Below are positions 1 through 8,559 of a stretch of 64,000 nt of DNA, piece after piece (position 1 is the stretch's first letter; each line of letters starts with the position of its first letter). The stretch lies in the NCBI GenBank assembly GCA_965231165.1, contig OZ246421.1, positions 496,001-560,000 on the forward strand, given 5' to 3'. The notes below the pieces were generated by a model. That model was given only the letters and a program-made list of their open reading frames with translations. It had not been told where the DNA came from and searched no databases. The stretch comes from Micavibrio_C sp965231165 (lineage in GTDB: Bacteria; Pseudomonadota; Alphaproteobacteria; Micavibrionales; Micavibrionaceae). Both the position numbers and the translations under genes were made by a program.

Positions 1-399
1 GTAATCAGCAACCCACATGGCTTCCGTGCGGCCGTGATTATCGCGGGCGGCAGGATTGAATTTATGACCTTGTTCGGCGAGGAGCTTTAGCCCCTCTATG
101 CCGGTATAACCGGCGACCCACATGGCTTCGGTACGTCCGCGCACATCTTTGGCCTTGTCATTGAACACGCCGTTTTTCTCAGCGAACAGTTTCAGGCCTT
201 CCTGACGGGCGATAATCGCGATGATCATGGCTTGTGTCATTTTCAGGCGGTTACGGGCATCTGTGCTGAATTTGCCGCCGTCTGTGACGAATTGGTGCAG
301 ATCGTCGAGTGATTTGATGCCGAACAGGTTGGGTGTCTGGTCTTGCGTGGCAGGTTGGCTGCTCGTATTAAAGAATTTATTCAGAAGAAGTATTTTCAT
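1..399 (-). CDS. Ankyrin-repeat-like protein, N-terminal part (runs off the window)
   Basis: This frame is open from an ATG at 399 to the window edge, giving 133 codons without a stop. A strong Shine-Dalgarno (GGAGGGG) lies 5-6 bases upstream of the ATG, which supports the start. After an N-terminal region of about 85 residues, two copies of a roughly 35-residue unit are visible, each built round 'GRTEAMWVA' followed by a 'GLKLLAEQG' helix. This is the helix-turn-helix pattern of ankyrin repeats (G-[RK]-T-x-x-M-x-A ... LLxxG), which normally mediate protein-protein binding. No signal peptide is obvious. The C-terminus lies outside the window, so repeat number and any extra domain are unknown. 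I am confident that the gene is real and fairly confident of the repeat class. Confidence 0.75.
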   Translation of the reverse strand, partial: MKILLLNKFFNTSSQPATQDQTPNLFGIKSLDDLHQFVTDGGKFSTDARNRLKMTQAMIIAIIARQEGLKLFAEKNGVFNDKAKDVRGRTEAMWVAGYTGIEGLKLLAEQGHKFNPAARDNHGRTEAMWVADY

Positions 400-580
400 G
401 TTCCCCTCCAGGATACCGAAATTTCATTCCATAAAATGGCGGTCACCGTATTATTTTTTCATAAGGATGTCAAAGGGGTATTCGGGCGTTCCGGCCTGCA
501 TTATACATAATCTCGTGGACGGGGGAAGAAAGCCGAAATTCCTTGATATCTATGGGGTTTTCTGCTTTTTTACGGCGTCC

Positions 581-604
581 GGAGCGCACCCCTGGAGGCG
601 CTCC
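581..604 (+). promoter_or_regulatory. Leader hairpin upstream of rplY
   Basis: A 7-bp perfect stem (GGAGCGC / GCGCTCC) with a 10-base loop lies 30 bases before the rplY start codon. A T-rich stretch precedes it rather than follows it, so it does not look like an intrinsic terminator. It could be a leader structure for translational control, but that is inference from position alone. Confidence 0.25.
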
Positions 605-634
605 TCCATACTTAACCATTGAAGGATTAAGACT

Positions 635-1330
635 ATGTCCAAACAATATGCCGTGAAGGCAGAAAAAAGAGAACGAGCCGGTAAGGGGATTGCTCGGACG
701 CTTCGCCGTGAAGGGAAGCTTCCTGGAGTGATCTATGGGGACAACAAGACCCCCGTCCTGGTAGCTTTTGTGGCGAACGACATTCAGAAAGAATGGGTTA
801 AAGGCCATATGTTCACGCACCTGTGCGAACTGGACGTGAATGGCGAAAAGAACCTGGTTCTGGCTCGTGATGTTCAACTTCACCCTGTAACCGATAAAGT
901 CGAGCATGTTGATTTCCTGCGTGTATCGCCGAAAACAACGCTGCACGTCAGCATTCCGGTTCACTTCATCAATCATGAAACTTGCCCGGGTATTAAAGAG
1001 AAGGGCGTTCTGACCATTGCTCACCATGACATCGACATGGTTTGCCGTGCGACGGATATTCCTGAATATATCGAAGTCGATCTGACACCGTTCAAAGTCA
1101 ACGATTCCATCAAGATCAGCCATGCCAAGATGCCGGCTGGCGCGAAACCGTCTGACACCCGTGACTTCACACTGGCCTCGATCATGCCGCCGAAATCTTC
1201 GGCTGCTGATGATGCGGTGGTAGCGGCCATGGCGGCAACGCAGGCAGCAGCTTCGGCGGCGGCAGCGGCTCCGGCAGTGGGCGGCAAAGCGGCGGCGCCG
1301 GCAGCGAAAGCTCCGGCAGCGAAGAAGTAA
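635..1330 (+). CDS. rplY: 50S ribosomal protein L25/general stress protein Ctc
   Basis: L25 binds 5S rRNA in the large ribosomal subunit. The product is 231 residues, the long CTC/TL5 form. An N-terminal 5S-binding domain (about residues 5-95, opening 'AEKRERAGKGIARTLRREGK', then 'LPGVIYG') is followed by a TL5-type beta domain to about residue 185. The last 45 residues are a low-complexity Ala/Lys tail, a common extension in alphaproteobacteria. The ATG at 635 is preceded by AAGGATT. Next downstream is pth, the usual rplY-pth order, but an intrinsic-terminator-like hairpin separates the two genes. Confidence 0.95.
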   Translation: MSKQYAVKAEKRERAGKGIARTLRREGKLPGVIYGDNKTPVLVAFVANDIQKEWVKGHMFTHLCELDVNGEKNLVLARDVQLHPVTDKVEHVDFLRVSPKTTLHVSIPVHFINHETCPGIKEKGVLTIAHHDIDMVCRATDIPEYIEVDLTPFKVNDSIKISHAKMPAGAKPSDTRDFTLASIMPPKSSAADDAVVAAMAATQAAASAAAAAPAVGGKAAAPAAKAPAAKK

Positions 1331-1354
1331 TCGACCTTCTTTTTTACAATATAG

Positions 1355-1388
1355 AAAACAGGGGTGGGGCTTCCTTACCCCTGTTTTT
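1355..1388 (+). terminator. Intrinsic terminator between rplY and pth
   Basis: The inverted repeat AACAGGGGT / ACCCCTGTT has an 11-base loop and runs directly into TTTTT. It ends only 18 bases before the pth start, so it probably ends most rplY transcripts or attenuates read-through into pth. Confidence 0.7.
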
Positions 1389-1406
1389 CATTGTATAGAA
1401 ACAGTC

Positions 1407-1985
1407 ATGTGGCTTCTCGTCGGACTCGGAAATCCCGGATCAAAATATGAAAACAACCGTCATAACATCGGGTTTATGGCGGTGGACGCGATTGCGCGGG
1501 AGCATGGCTTCCCGGCCTTCAAAAAGAAGTTTCAGGGCTTAACCAGCGAAGGCACGGTCGGCGGGGAGAAAGTCATCATTCTCAAGCCGCAAACTTACAT
1601 GAACAATTCCGGCCAATCCGTTGTTGAAGCAGCAAAATTTTATAAAATTCCGCTCGATAAAATCGCCGTATTCCATGATGAGCTTGATCTGGTTGCCGGA
1701 AAAATCCGCACGAAAAAGGGCGGCGGGGCTGCCGGACATAACGGTTTAAGGTCTATGGATAGTCATTTGAATTCAAATGATTATTGGCGCGTCCGTCTGG
1801 GTATCGGTCATCCCGGTGATAAGGCGATGGTGCATAATCACGTTTTAAGTGATTTCTCAAAGAACGATTCTATCTGGCTGAAAGAATTGATTGAATCCAT
1901 AGGTCGCCATGCTGGACTGTTATTGCAGGGCAAAGATAACGAGTTCATGAGCAAAGTCGCGCAGGATATTCCGGCTACGGCGTAA
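1407..1985 (+). CDS. pth: Peptidyl-tRNA hydrolase
   Basis: Pth cleaves peptidyl-tRNA released from stalled ribosomes and so recycles tRNA. The product is 192 residues, the normal length. Family motifs are clear: 'LVGLGNPGSKYENNRHNIGF' at the N-terminus, holding the active-site Asn and the catalytic His of 'RHNIG'; 'KPQTYMNNSG' near residue 60; 'HDELDL' near residue 90; and 'GGAAGHNGLRS' near residue 108. The gene follows rplY. Its last 11 bases overlap the convergent gene at 1975-2514. Confidence 0.97.
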   Translation: MWLLVGLGNPGSKYENNRHNIGFMAVDAIAREHGFPAFKKKFQGLTSEGTVGGEKVIILKPQTYMNNSGQSVVEAAKFYKIPLDKIAVFHDELDLVAGKIRTKKGGGAAGHNGLRSMDSHLNSNDYWRVRLGIGHPGDKAMVHNHVLSDFSKNDSIWLKELIESIGRHAGLLLQGKDNEFMSKVAQDIPATA

Positions 1986-2514
1986 GGCGTTGGTCGGGTT
2001 TTTTGTCGGGTGTGGCTGCCCAGAACGGGTGTTCGCGGTAGTTGCCCAGTTTTTCCAGCGTGTATTCCATTTTCAGGTTTCCGGCGTGTGATTTGCAAGA
2101 GCCGGTGTCATCAAGATTATTCAGAGCGAACCCGCGCCCGGTGGGGCTGACGACCTGATTTATGGTGGCAAACAGGTCACGGACATCCTCCAGAGAGCCA
2201 CGGGCAATTTCCATCTGACGGCACGTCCATCTCTGCAAGTCATTGCCGTTCATGCGGGATATGCGCTGCGCATCCCATGTGCCGTCCTCGTTCTGCTTGG
2301 CGACGTAATGGCGCTTTTCCGTGACATGCGGCCCCCATTCGCCCGGACGGTCAATAGCCGGAATGCTTTTAACAATGCACAGGGTGTCGCTGGTCAGCTT
2401 CGACCCTTTTTGCAGCCTGAACAGGGTGCCATACAGCAGATCGACCAGTTCATGCTCCAGCTGCTTGAGCTTGGGGTGATGGGCGACTTTCGAGAATGAT
2501 TTTTTGATATCCAT
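1975..2514 (-). CDS. Hypothetical protein, 179 aa
   Basis: I do not recognise this family. The product has 179 residues with no signal peptide or membrane segment, so it is probably cytoplasmic. It is Lys/Arg-rich at the N-terminus ('MDIKKSFSKVAHHPKLKQLE') and has a central region with 'IDRPGEWGPHVTEKRHYV' and 'WTCRQMEIARGSLEDV'. Codon use resembles the neighbouring genes, and no other frame here is better. It converges on pth and overlaps its end by 11 bases. The Shine-Dalgarno before the ATG at 2514 is weak. It may be a lineage-restricted conserved protein; no function can be assigned. Confidence 0.7.
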   Translation of the reverse strand: MDIKKSFSKVAHHPKLKQLEHELVDLLYGTLFRLQKGSKLTSDTLCIVKSIPAIDRPGEWGPHVTEKRHYVAKQNEDGTWDAQRISRMNGNDLQRWTCRQMEIARGSLEDVRDLFATINQVVSPTGRGFALNNLDDTGSCKSHAGNLKMEYTLEKLGNYREHPFWAATPDKKPDQRLTP

Positions 2515-2620
2515 GACTTGTTTCTATGTAAAATTAAACCTCCTGTAAACTAAAAATCTCTGTCCTATTTTCTGTCCATATATGTTAGAAAACGGCTCTC
2601 TCATCAAAGGGGTATGATCT

Positions 2621-3721
2621 ATGGGTTTTAATTGCGGTATCGTTGGTCTTCCGAATGTCGGAAAATCCACTCTTTTCAATGCCTTGACGGCAACGGCGGC
2701 TGCGCAGGCGGCCAATTTCCCGTTCTGCACGATTGAACCGAACGTGGGGCGCGTGGCGCTGCCTGATGCCCGCCTTGATTTAATCGCCAAACTGGGTGGC
2801 TCGGCCAAGATCATCCCGACCCAGCTCGAATTCGTCGATATTGCTGGACTGGTCAAAGGTGCGTCGAAGGGTGAGGGGCTGGGTAACCAGTTTCTGGCCA
2901 ATATCCGAGAAACCGATGCCATCATTCATGTGCTGCGTTGCTTCGATGACGCGAACATCATCCACGTCATGGGTTCGGTCGATCCGGTGCGCGATGCCGA
3001 GATCGTGGAGACCGAACTGATGCTGGCCGACATGGACTCGGTCGAGCGTCAGATCAAGACGGTCGAAAAGAAAGCCAAGTCGGGTGACAAGGAAGCCAAG
3101 ATTCAGCTCGGTCTTCTGGAAAAAGTGAAGGTGGCGCTCGAAGCCGGTAAACCCGCCCGCACGGTCGAGGTCGCCGATGACGAGAAGAAGCTGTTCAAGA
3201 TGATGGCGCTGATGTCATCGAAGCCGGTTCTTTATGTCCTGAACGTTATGGAAGACGATGCCGCCACTGGCAATGAATGGACGAAGAAGGCCGAAGAGAT
3301 GGCCAAGGCACAAGGGGCGGGCAGCGTGATCATTACCGCGTCGATTGAATCGGAGATTGCCCAACTGGGTACGGAAGAAGAAAAGAAAGAGTTTCTGGAA
3401 ACTATCGGGTTGAGCGAACCGGGTCTGAACAAGATTATCCGTGAAGGCTACAAACTGCTGGGTCTGCAAACCTATTTCACCGTCGGCCCGAAAGAGGCGC
3501 GCGCATGGACAGTGCGTAAGGGTGCCAAAGGGCCGGAAGCGGCGGGTGCCATCCATACCGATTTCGAACGCGGCTATATCCGCGCCGAAGTGATCGCCTA
3601 TGATGATTTCGTGGCGCTGGGTGGTGAGCAGCAGGCGAAAGATGCGGGGAAGATGCGGCAAGAGGGGAAAGAGTACCTCGTGCATGATGGTGATATTATG
3701 CTGTTTAGGTTTAACGTCTAA
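2621..3721 (+). CDS. ychF: Ribosome-binding ATPase YchF (Obg-related)
   Basis: YchF is a universally conserved Obg-family P-loop ATPase that binds ribosomes and is linked to oxidative-stress responses. The product is 366 residues, full length. The P-loop 'GLPNVGKSTLF' is at residues 8-18. The switch region 'NFPFCTIEPNVGRV' and the G3 motif 'DIAGLVKGASKGEGLGNQF' follow. The G4 position reads 'LNVMED' rather than NKxD, the change that gives YchF its ATP preference. A C-terminal TGS domain ('LQTYFTVGPKEARAWTVRKG ...') ends in 'DIMLFRFNV', the expected tail. It is transcribed alone, with no terminator visible after it. Confidence 0.97.
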   Translation: MGFNCGIVGLPNVGKSTLFNALTATAAAQAANFPFCTIEPNVGRVALPDARLDLIAKLGGSAKIIPTQLEFVDIAGLVKGASKGEGLGNQFLANIRETDAIIHVLRCFDDANIIHVMGSVDPVRDAEIVETELMLADMDSVERQIKTVEKKAKSGDKEAKIQLGLLEKVKVALEAGKPARTVEVADDEKKLFKMMALMSSKPVLYVLNVMEDDAATGNEWTKKAEEMAKAQGAGSVIITASIESEIAQLGTEEEKKEFLETIGLSEPGLNKIIREGYKLLGLQTYFTVGPKEARAWTVRKGAKGPEAAGAIHTDFERGYIRAEVIAYDDFVALGGEQQAKDAGKMRQEGKEYLVHDGDIMLFRFNV

Positions 3722-3894
3722 GGGACTGTCTCTGGCTGCTTTCAATGAATTGATGGATAAGCGCCTATGGCAGAATCACGGATAAAGTAGAAAACATGCA
3801 ATATTATTATACGCAAATGGGCCGAGTTGAAGGCGGCGGTTTGGCTGCCCTGCGGAAAGTAATTAGATAAAACAATATAAACCAAACGTATTGG

Positions 3895-5781
3895 ATGAAT
3901 ATGAGCAGCGAAGCCGTATTACAAGATGACCTGTCAGTAATAACTTGCGATCAAATAGTTAATTTGGATTTTGAAAGGTTGTTACAAAATAAAGATGTTA
4001 TTGACGCGGAGGCTCATGGCCGCAGCTTAAGCTGTCAAGATTTAGGGCTTCAAGAAAATCAGAAAGAAGCCTTCAGTCTTATATCTTCCATTCTGCAAAT
4101 GCACTTCAAACCCGAAGACCCTGCGGAACCGTATGGGGCTATGTATGTGCTCAGTGATCGCCGTTCAATGATACCGGGTGATATTAGACATGAGCAGGCT
4201 GTAGAATTAGCAAAAGCCGTTCCATTCTTTTCCCATGTTGGAATTAAAGCCCGCATTGCGGATGTGGCATGGCTGCTCAATAGACAAGATAAAAAATGCG
4301 CGGATTTAGCGATTAAATTCTATCGGGAAGCCGTTGGTCAGGTTTTTAACGGTAAAGCACGGCATGAATTTGATGATGAGCCATCTTTAAGCCGGCGTTC
4401 TGTTGAGTTGCTAAGGCGCGCTTTTCAGATTTCAAAATCTATTAAAGGCAAAAATGAACATCCAGAGGAACTTGTTAAAATTCTTCAAGATGTAATTGAT
4501 TATGCAGCAGTCAAAAAACAAGCCAATCTTTATTGTTGGGCTTTGACTTTAGCCTGTGATTACGGGGTTGGAAATGTAGATAGTTATGCCGAATTGGCCG
4601 AAAATGCGGCTTATTGGGATGAGGCAGATCATCATTGGGCTAAAAGCCTTTTAGAGCTTGCGGTGGTTGAGTACAGATCACAGAAAAAGCCTGATGAAGG
4701 AAATCGCTGCATTATTGCTATTGCTGAAAAATCTGTTGAGATAGCCGATGCAGGTGATGGATCATCCATGTATGTTGCAAGCTGGTTGATGACCGCTATA
4801 TCGGAAATTAGAAAAGCTAGAGGAAACGAAGCGAAAAAACGCGCGGGAGAGCTTCGGAAACGTCTTCGCGAAGTGCAAGAAGATGTTCATTTCGAGATGG
4901 GTACTCACACCTATGAAGTAAATTTGACTGATATTGTGCATCACTATGTCGCCCGTGTAAAAAATTTGAGTTGGGGCGAGGTTTTAGGACAGGTTGCCTG
5001 TTTGTCTCAGTCGCCCGATCCGCAAAAAATGGCAGAAGAAGCTGAAAAGATTTTAGAGAAGCATCCTCTGTCTTCCATGTTTCCTTCCCATAAATTGGAT
5101 GGCGAGGGAAAGGTCATATCCCGAAGCACTGGCATGACCGAAGATACGATGGATGAAGCTATCATGGATCAGATTGCACAATCTGAAGCGCACCGGAGGC
5201 AAATAATGGTATCGGGCGCATGGATGCCTGTGCGGTCTATCATCCAGTTGGAAACAACCATTATGCCAGAAGACTTTATGGTTATATGTGATCATAGCCC
5301 CTTTGTTCCAGAAGGCTATGAAGATTCATTTGCACTAGGGTTTGCCAGATTTTTTCAAGGCGATATGATTTCAGCGGCCAATATTTTAATTCCTCTTTTG
5401 GAAAACTCTCTCCGTTATGTTTTAAAAACAAACGGAAGAGACACATCGAAAATTGAAAGCGATATGACGCAAGAGGATAGCGCTATTTCAAGGTTGCTAG
5501 ATCAAGAACGTGAGCCACTGGAAGCCATTTTTGGGAAATCTATAGTTTTTGAAATAGATTTACTTTTTAATCATAGGGCGGGCCCAAGGATTAGGCATGA
5601 GCACGCACATGGCAAGCTGTCAGCCGGACACTGCAATGCAGATAGCGTAATCTATGCTTGCTGGTTTTTATACCGTCTGGTGTGTATTCCTCTGTTTGGC
5701 AAATGGAAGGAAATTGCACACCATGTAAATGAACGTTCTCACGGTCGCCAAAAATTAAGCCATGCTGATAATGTTGATTGA
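3895..5781 (+). CDS. DUF4209-like protein with C-terminal RHxxxHG (HEPN-like) motif
   Basis: A 628-residue mostly alpha-helical cytoplasmic protein with no signal peptide or membrane span. Residues 1-430 look like helical-repeat sequence. The C-terminal 130 residues contain 'NILIPLLENSLRYVLK' and then 'RHEHAHG' at residues 567-573. This matches the RNxxxHG signature that I recall for DUF4209, with His in place of Asn, and also fits the R-x4-H pattern of HEPN RNases. The function is unknown; an RNase or defence role is only inference. The gene is visibly more AT-rich than its neighbours, stands alone between ychF and add, and has weak translation signals, all consistent with transfer. The start is the ATG at 3895; a second in-frame ATG is at 3901. 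Confidence 0.7.
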   Translation: MNMSSEAVLQDDLSVITCDQIVNLDFERLLQNKDVIDAEAHGRSLSCQDLGLQENQKEAFSLISSILQMHFKPEDPAEPYGAMYVLSDRRSMIPGDIRHEQAVELAKAVPFFSHVGIKARIADVAWLLNRQDKKCADLAIKFYREAVGQVFNGKARHEFDDEPSLSRRSVELLRRAFQISKSIKGKNEHPEELVKILQDVIDYAAVKKQANLYCWALTLACDYGVGNVDSYAELAENAAYWDEADHHWAKSLLELAVVEYRSQKKPDEGNRCIIAIAEKSVEIADAGDGSSMYVASWLMTAISEIRKARGNEAKKRAGELRKRLREVQEDVHFEMGTHTYEVNLTDIVHHYVARVKNLSWGEVLGQVACLSQSPDPQKMAEEAEKILEKHPLSSMFPSHKLDGEGKVISRSTGMTEDTMDEAIMDQIAQSEAHRRQIMVSGAWMPVRSIIQLETTIMPEDFMVICDHSPFVPEGYEDSFALGFARFFQGDMISAANILIPLLENSLRYVLKTNGRDTSKIESDMTQEDSAISRLLDQEREPLEAIFGKSIVFEIDLLFNHRAGPRIRHEHAHGKLSAGHCNADSVIYACWFLYRLVCIPLFGKWKEIAHHVNERSHGRQKLSHADNVD

Positions 5782-5874
5782 TAGGAAAGATTCTAAGGAT
5801 TAGGGGGCGGTGCTACTAAACAGGGTACAAAATGGATCGCACTGAAATGACATATTCTAATTTTGGTAAAGTTA

Positions 5875-6894
5875 ATGATTAGCCAGAAAATTCTGAACAT
5901 CCCCAAAGCCGAACTGCATGTCCATATAGAGGGCACAGTTACCCCTGATATGGCGCGGCGGAAGGCGGGGGAGAATAATGTTCGGCTTGATCCCTCCATC
6001 TTCAGCGCCGAGGGGGCGCGTTATCAGTGGCGGGATTTTTATCATCTGGTGACGGATGTTTATAACGAGATGGCGCGGGCGATCCGGACGCGTCAGGATT
6101 ACGAAGACATTACCTATGATTACCTGACCCGCTGCGCGGCGGAGGGGTCGATCTATGAAGAGATCATCATCTGGTGTTCGCAAGGGAATGCTGTAGGTCT
6201 GTCCTATGCTGATATGGTTGAAGGCATGGCGGCGGCGATTGACCGGGCGCAGGCCGATACCGGGATTGTGGCGCGCCTGAACACGGCGCTGGTGCGTCAT
6301 CAGCCTTTTGAGAAAGTGCGGCGCGAGGCGGAAACTATCGCGGCGTATCCGCATCCCTATATCGTCGGTCTTGATCTGGCGGGGGGAGAGGCGCTGGGGG
6401 ACATTCCGCAATACCAGCCATTGTTCGACCTGATTTTTGCGTCTTTCGGGCGGCCCTTGGGGATGCGTGTTCATGCCGGGGAAGCTGTCGGGGCGGGCAA
6501 TGTGCGCGATGCGCTGGCGCTTAAGCCGATGCCGACACGGATCGGTCATGGTGTGCGCAGTATCGAAGATGACGCGGTGGTGCGGGAACTGGTGGCGCGC
6601 AAGGTGGTTCTGGAAATTTGTCCGACCAGTAACGTGCTGGCGGGGATTTATAACAGCTATGCGGAACATCCGTTAAGGCGTCTGGTGGATGCCGGGGTTC
6701 CTGTCTGCCTGAATTCCGACGATCCGGGATTGTTCGGCAATTCCATCGGCATGGAATATCAGGTGGCGCGCGACTATTTCGGTTTTACCGTTCCCGCGCT
6801 TTTGAACGCCACAAGGACAGCCATCGAGGCGGCCTTCTGTGACGATATGACCCGTCAGCGGCTTATCCAGTGTGTGAATAGCTATAAGCCTTAG
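5875..6894 (+). CDS. add: Adenosine deaminase
   Basis: This enzyme hydrolyses adenosine (possibly adenine) to inosine (hypoxanthine) plus ammonia in purine salvage. All zinc amidohydrolase signatures are present: 'HVHIEG' near the N-terminus, 'GLDLAGGE', 'HAGE' (metal His plus catalytic Glu), 'RIGHG', 'EICPTSN' and 'NSDDPGLFG' (metal and catalytic Asp pair). Length is 339 residues from the ATG at 5875. A TTG 12 bases earlier (5863) is an alternative start, but neither has a strong ribosome site. The stop codon overlaps the stop of convergent ilvE by four bases. I cannot separate adenosine from adenine specificity by eye. Confidence 0.9.
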   Translation: MISQKILNIPKAELHVHIEGTVTPDMARRKAGENNVRLDPSIFSAEGARYQWRDFYHLVTDVYNEMARAIRTRQDYEDITYDYLTRCAAEGSIYEEIIIWCSQGNAVGLSYADMVEGMAAAIDRAQADTGIVARLNTALVRHQPFEKVRREAETIAAYPHPYIVGLDLAGGEALGDIPQYQPLFDLIFASFGRPLGMRVHAGEAVGAGNVRDALALKPMPTRIGHGVRSIEDDAVVRELVARKVVLEICPTSNVLAGIYNSYAEHPLRRLVDAGVPVCLNSDDPGLFGNSIGMEYQVARDYFGFTVPALLNATRTAIEAAFCDDMTRQRLIQCVNSYKP

Positions 6895-7796
6895 GCTACG
6901 GCTTTCGCTGGTTTCTGGCGTACCAGATCGGCGTAGGCGGTTTTCAGTCTTTCTGTTACCGGGCCGATGGGCAGGTTTATCGCATCGTCGATTTTGGAGA
7001 CCGGGGCGATTTCGGCGGCGGTGCCGGTGAGGAAGATTTCCTGCACGTTTTTCAGATCGTCCGGCATTATGTGGGTTTCTTCTACAGAATAGCCGAGGTC
7101 ACGCGCCAGCTTGATCACCGTCTGGCGGGTGATGCCGTTGAGGAAGCATTCGGGGACGGGGGTCTTGATCTTGCCGTCCTGTACCACGAACAGGTTTGCG
7201 CCCGAGGCCTCGGCGACGCGGCCATGGACGTCCAGCATCAGGGCGTCGTCATAGCCTGCGCGGTCGGCTTCGTGTTTGGCGAGTGTGCCGATGCCGTAAA
7301 TCCCGGCGCATTTGGCCTGTACCGGCATGGTGCGCGGGTCACAGCGGCGCCATTGTGATGTTTTCAATGCAAGGCCTGCGTTATCGCCCGATTTGGGGAA
7401 GAAGTATTTCGGCCATTCCCAGCAGGCAATCGCCACGTGGGTTTTGCAGTTCTGGGCGGCGATGCCCATGGCTTCGGGCCCGCGCCAGGCGAGGGGGCGG
7501 ATATAGCCGTTATCGATGTTGTTGGCGGTCAGGACTTCGCGGCTGAATTCCATGATTTCTTCTGAAGTGTAGGGCAGGGGCATATCCAGCAGGACGCCGG
7601 AATTAACCAGACGATCCGAATGCTCTTTCAGTTTGAAAATCTGGCCGTCATAGACCCGTTCGCCTTCGAAGACGCTGCCACCGTAATGCAGACCGTGGGA
7701 GAGCACGTGGACTCTGGCTTCGCGCCAGTCCCACATCTTGCCGTCCATCCAGATCCAGCCGTCGCGGTCGTCAAAAGGGAGTCCGGGTGCTGACAT
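6891..7796 (-). CDS. ilvE: Branched-chain amino acid aminotransferase (class IV)
   Basis: A PLP-dependent aminotransferase that interconverts Leu, Ile and Val with their 2-oxo acids, the last step of branched-chain amino acid synthesis. It has 301 residues. The class IV fold signals are 'HGLHYGGSVFEGER' near residue 34, the PLP lysine K162 in 'QAKCAGIYG', 'EASGANLFVV' and 'FLTGTAAEIAPV'. D-amino-acid transaminase and aminodeoxychorismate lyase share the fold, but the 'YIRPLAWRG' region and the length fit BCAT best. It is divergent from the response regulator gene (55 bases between starts) and convergent with add. Confidence 0.93.
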   Translation of the reverse strand: MSAPGLPFDDRDGWIWMDGKMWDWREARVHVLSHGLHYGGSVFEGERVYDGQIFKLKEHSDRLVNSGVLLDMPLPYTSEEIMEFSREVLTANNIDNGYIRPLAWRGPEAMGIAAQNCKTHVAIACWEWPKYFFPKSGDNAGLALKTSQWRRCDPRTMPVQAKCAGIYGIGTLAKHEADRAGYDDALMLDVHGRVAEASGANLFVVQDGKIKTPVPECFLNGITRQTVIKLARDLGYSVEETHIMPDDLKNVQEIFLTGTAAEIAPVSKIDDAINLPIGPVTERLKTAYADLVRQKPAKAVA

Positions 7797-7851
7797 TTAC
7801 ATATTCTCCAGATTTCTTTCCAAACCGAAGTATATGAAGTAAAAAGGAGAA

Positions 7852-8559
7852 ATGCAAAAACTGCCTGCATCAAACTTTGAAGATTTGCCGCATATTCTGG
7901 TCGTCGATGACGATGAACGGATCAGGAGCCTGTTGCTGCGTTACCTGAACGAGCATGGTTTTCTGGCGGTGGCGGCTTCTTCGGCCAAAGAGGCCGGGGA
8001 GATTCTGGAACGGTTCCTGTTCGATGCGCTGATCGTCGATATTATGATGCCGGGTGAAACAGGGCTGGCCTTTACCAAGCGGTTTAAACAGACCTCTGAC
8101 TTGCCCGTGATTTTGCTGACGGCGCTGGGGGAGACGGATGATAAAATCGTCGGGTTCGAACATGGCGCGGATGATTACCTCTCGAAGCCATTCGAGCCGC
8201 GTGAACTGGTGATGCGGTTGCAGGCGATTTTACGCCGCCGCCCGAAAGTTGCCGTGCTGAAAAACTTCAGAGTGGGGCGCTGGGTTTATGATGAGGGCGT
8301 CAATGAACTCAAAGACGGTGATGATGCCATGCGCCTGACCACGGTCGAGGGCAATTTGTTGCGGGCATTGGCGAGCCGCGCCGGGGAAGTGATCAGCCGT
8401 GACGAACTGGCAGCACTTTGCGATCTGGACGCGGGTGAGCGCACCATCGATGTGCAGGTGACACGCCTGCGCCGCAAGATCGAGGATGATGTAAAACGGC
8501 CACGCTGTCTGCAAACCGTGCGCGGGCGCGGTTATATGCTGAGGATTGATCCGTTATGA
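7852..8559 (+). CDS. OmpR-family response regulator
   Basis: A two-component DNA-binding regulator of 235 residues. The receiver domain (about 14-130) has the acidic pocket 'VVDDDE', the phospho-acceptor D63 in 'LIVDIMMPGE', the Thr of 'LLTALGE' and the Lys of 'YLSKPF'. The winged-helix output domain (about 140-232) carries 'TVEGNLLRALASRAGEVISR' and ends with 'TVRGRGYML'. Its stop overlaps the ATG of the kinase gene as ATGA, so the two are translationally coupled and form a cognate pair. The regulon cannot be read from the sequence; OmpR/EnvZ-like osmotic or envelope sensing is the closest guess. Confidence 0.93.
   Translation: MQKLPASNFEDLPHILVVDDDERIRSLLLRYLNEHGFLAVAASSAKEAGEILERFLFDALIVDIMMPGETGLAFTKRFKQTSDLPVILLTALGETDDKIVGFEHGADDYLSKPFEPRELVMRLQAILRRRPKVAVLKNFRVGRWVYDEGVNELKDGDDAMRLTTVEGNLLRALASRAGEVISRDELAALCDLDAGERTIDVQVTRLRRKIEDDVKRPRCLQTVRGRGYMLRIDPL

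Noticed and set aside
470..1123. A 217-codon open frame on the minus strand across rplY
   Set aside because: It lies opposite a clear ribosomal protein gene, has no recognisable motif, and its composition is that of an antisense shadow.
3796..3870. A 25-codon open frame before the DUF4209-like gene
   Set aside because: It has no good ribosome site, no similarity, and is too short to support.
3895..6894. A multi-gene defence island
   Set aside because: Only one candidate gene is present; its neighbours are ychF and adenosine deaminase, both ordinary housekeeping genes.
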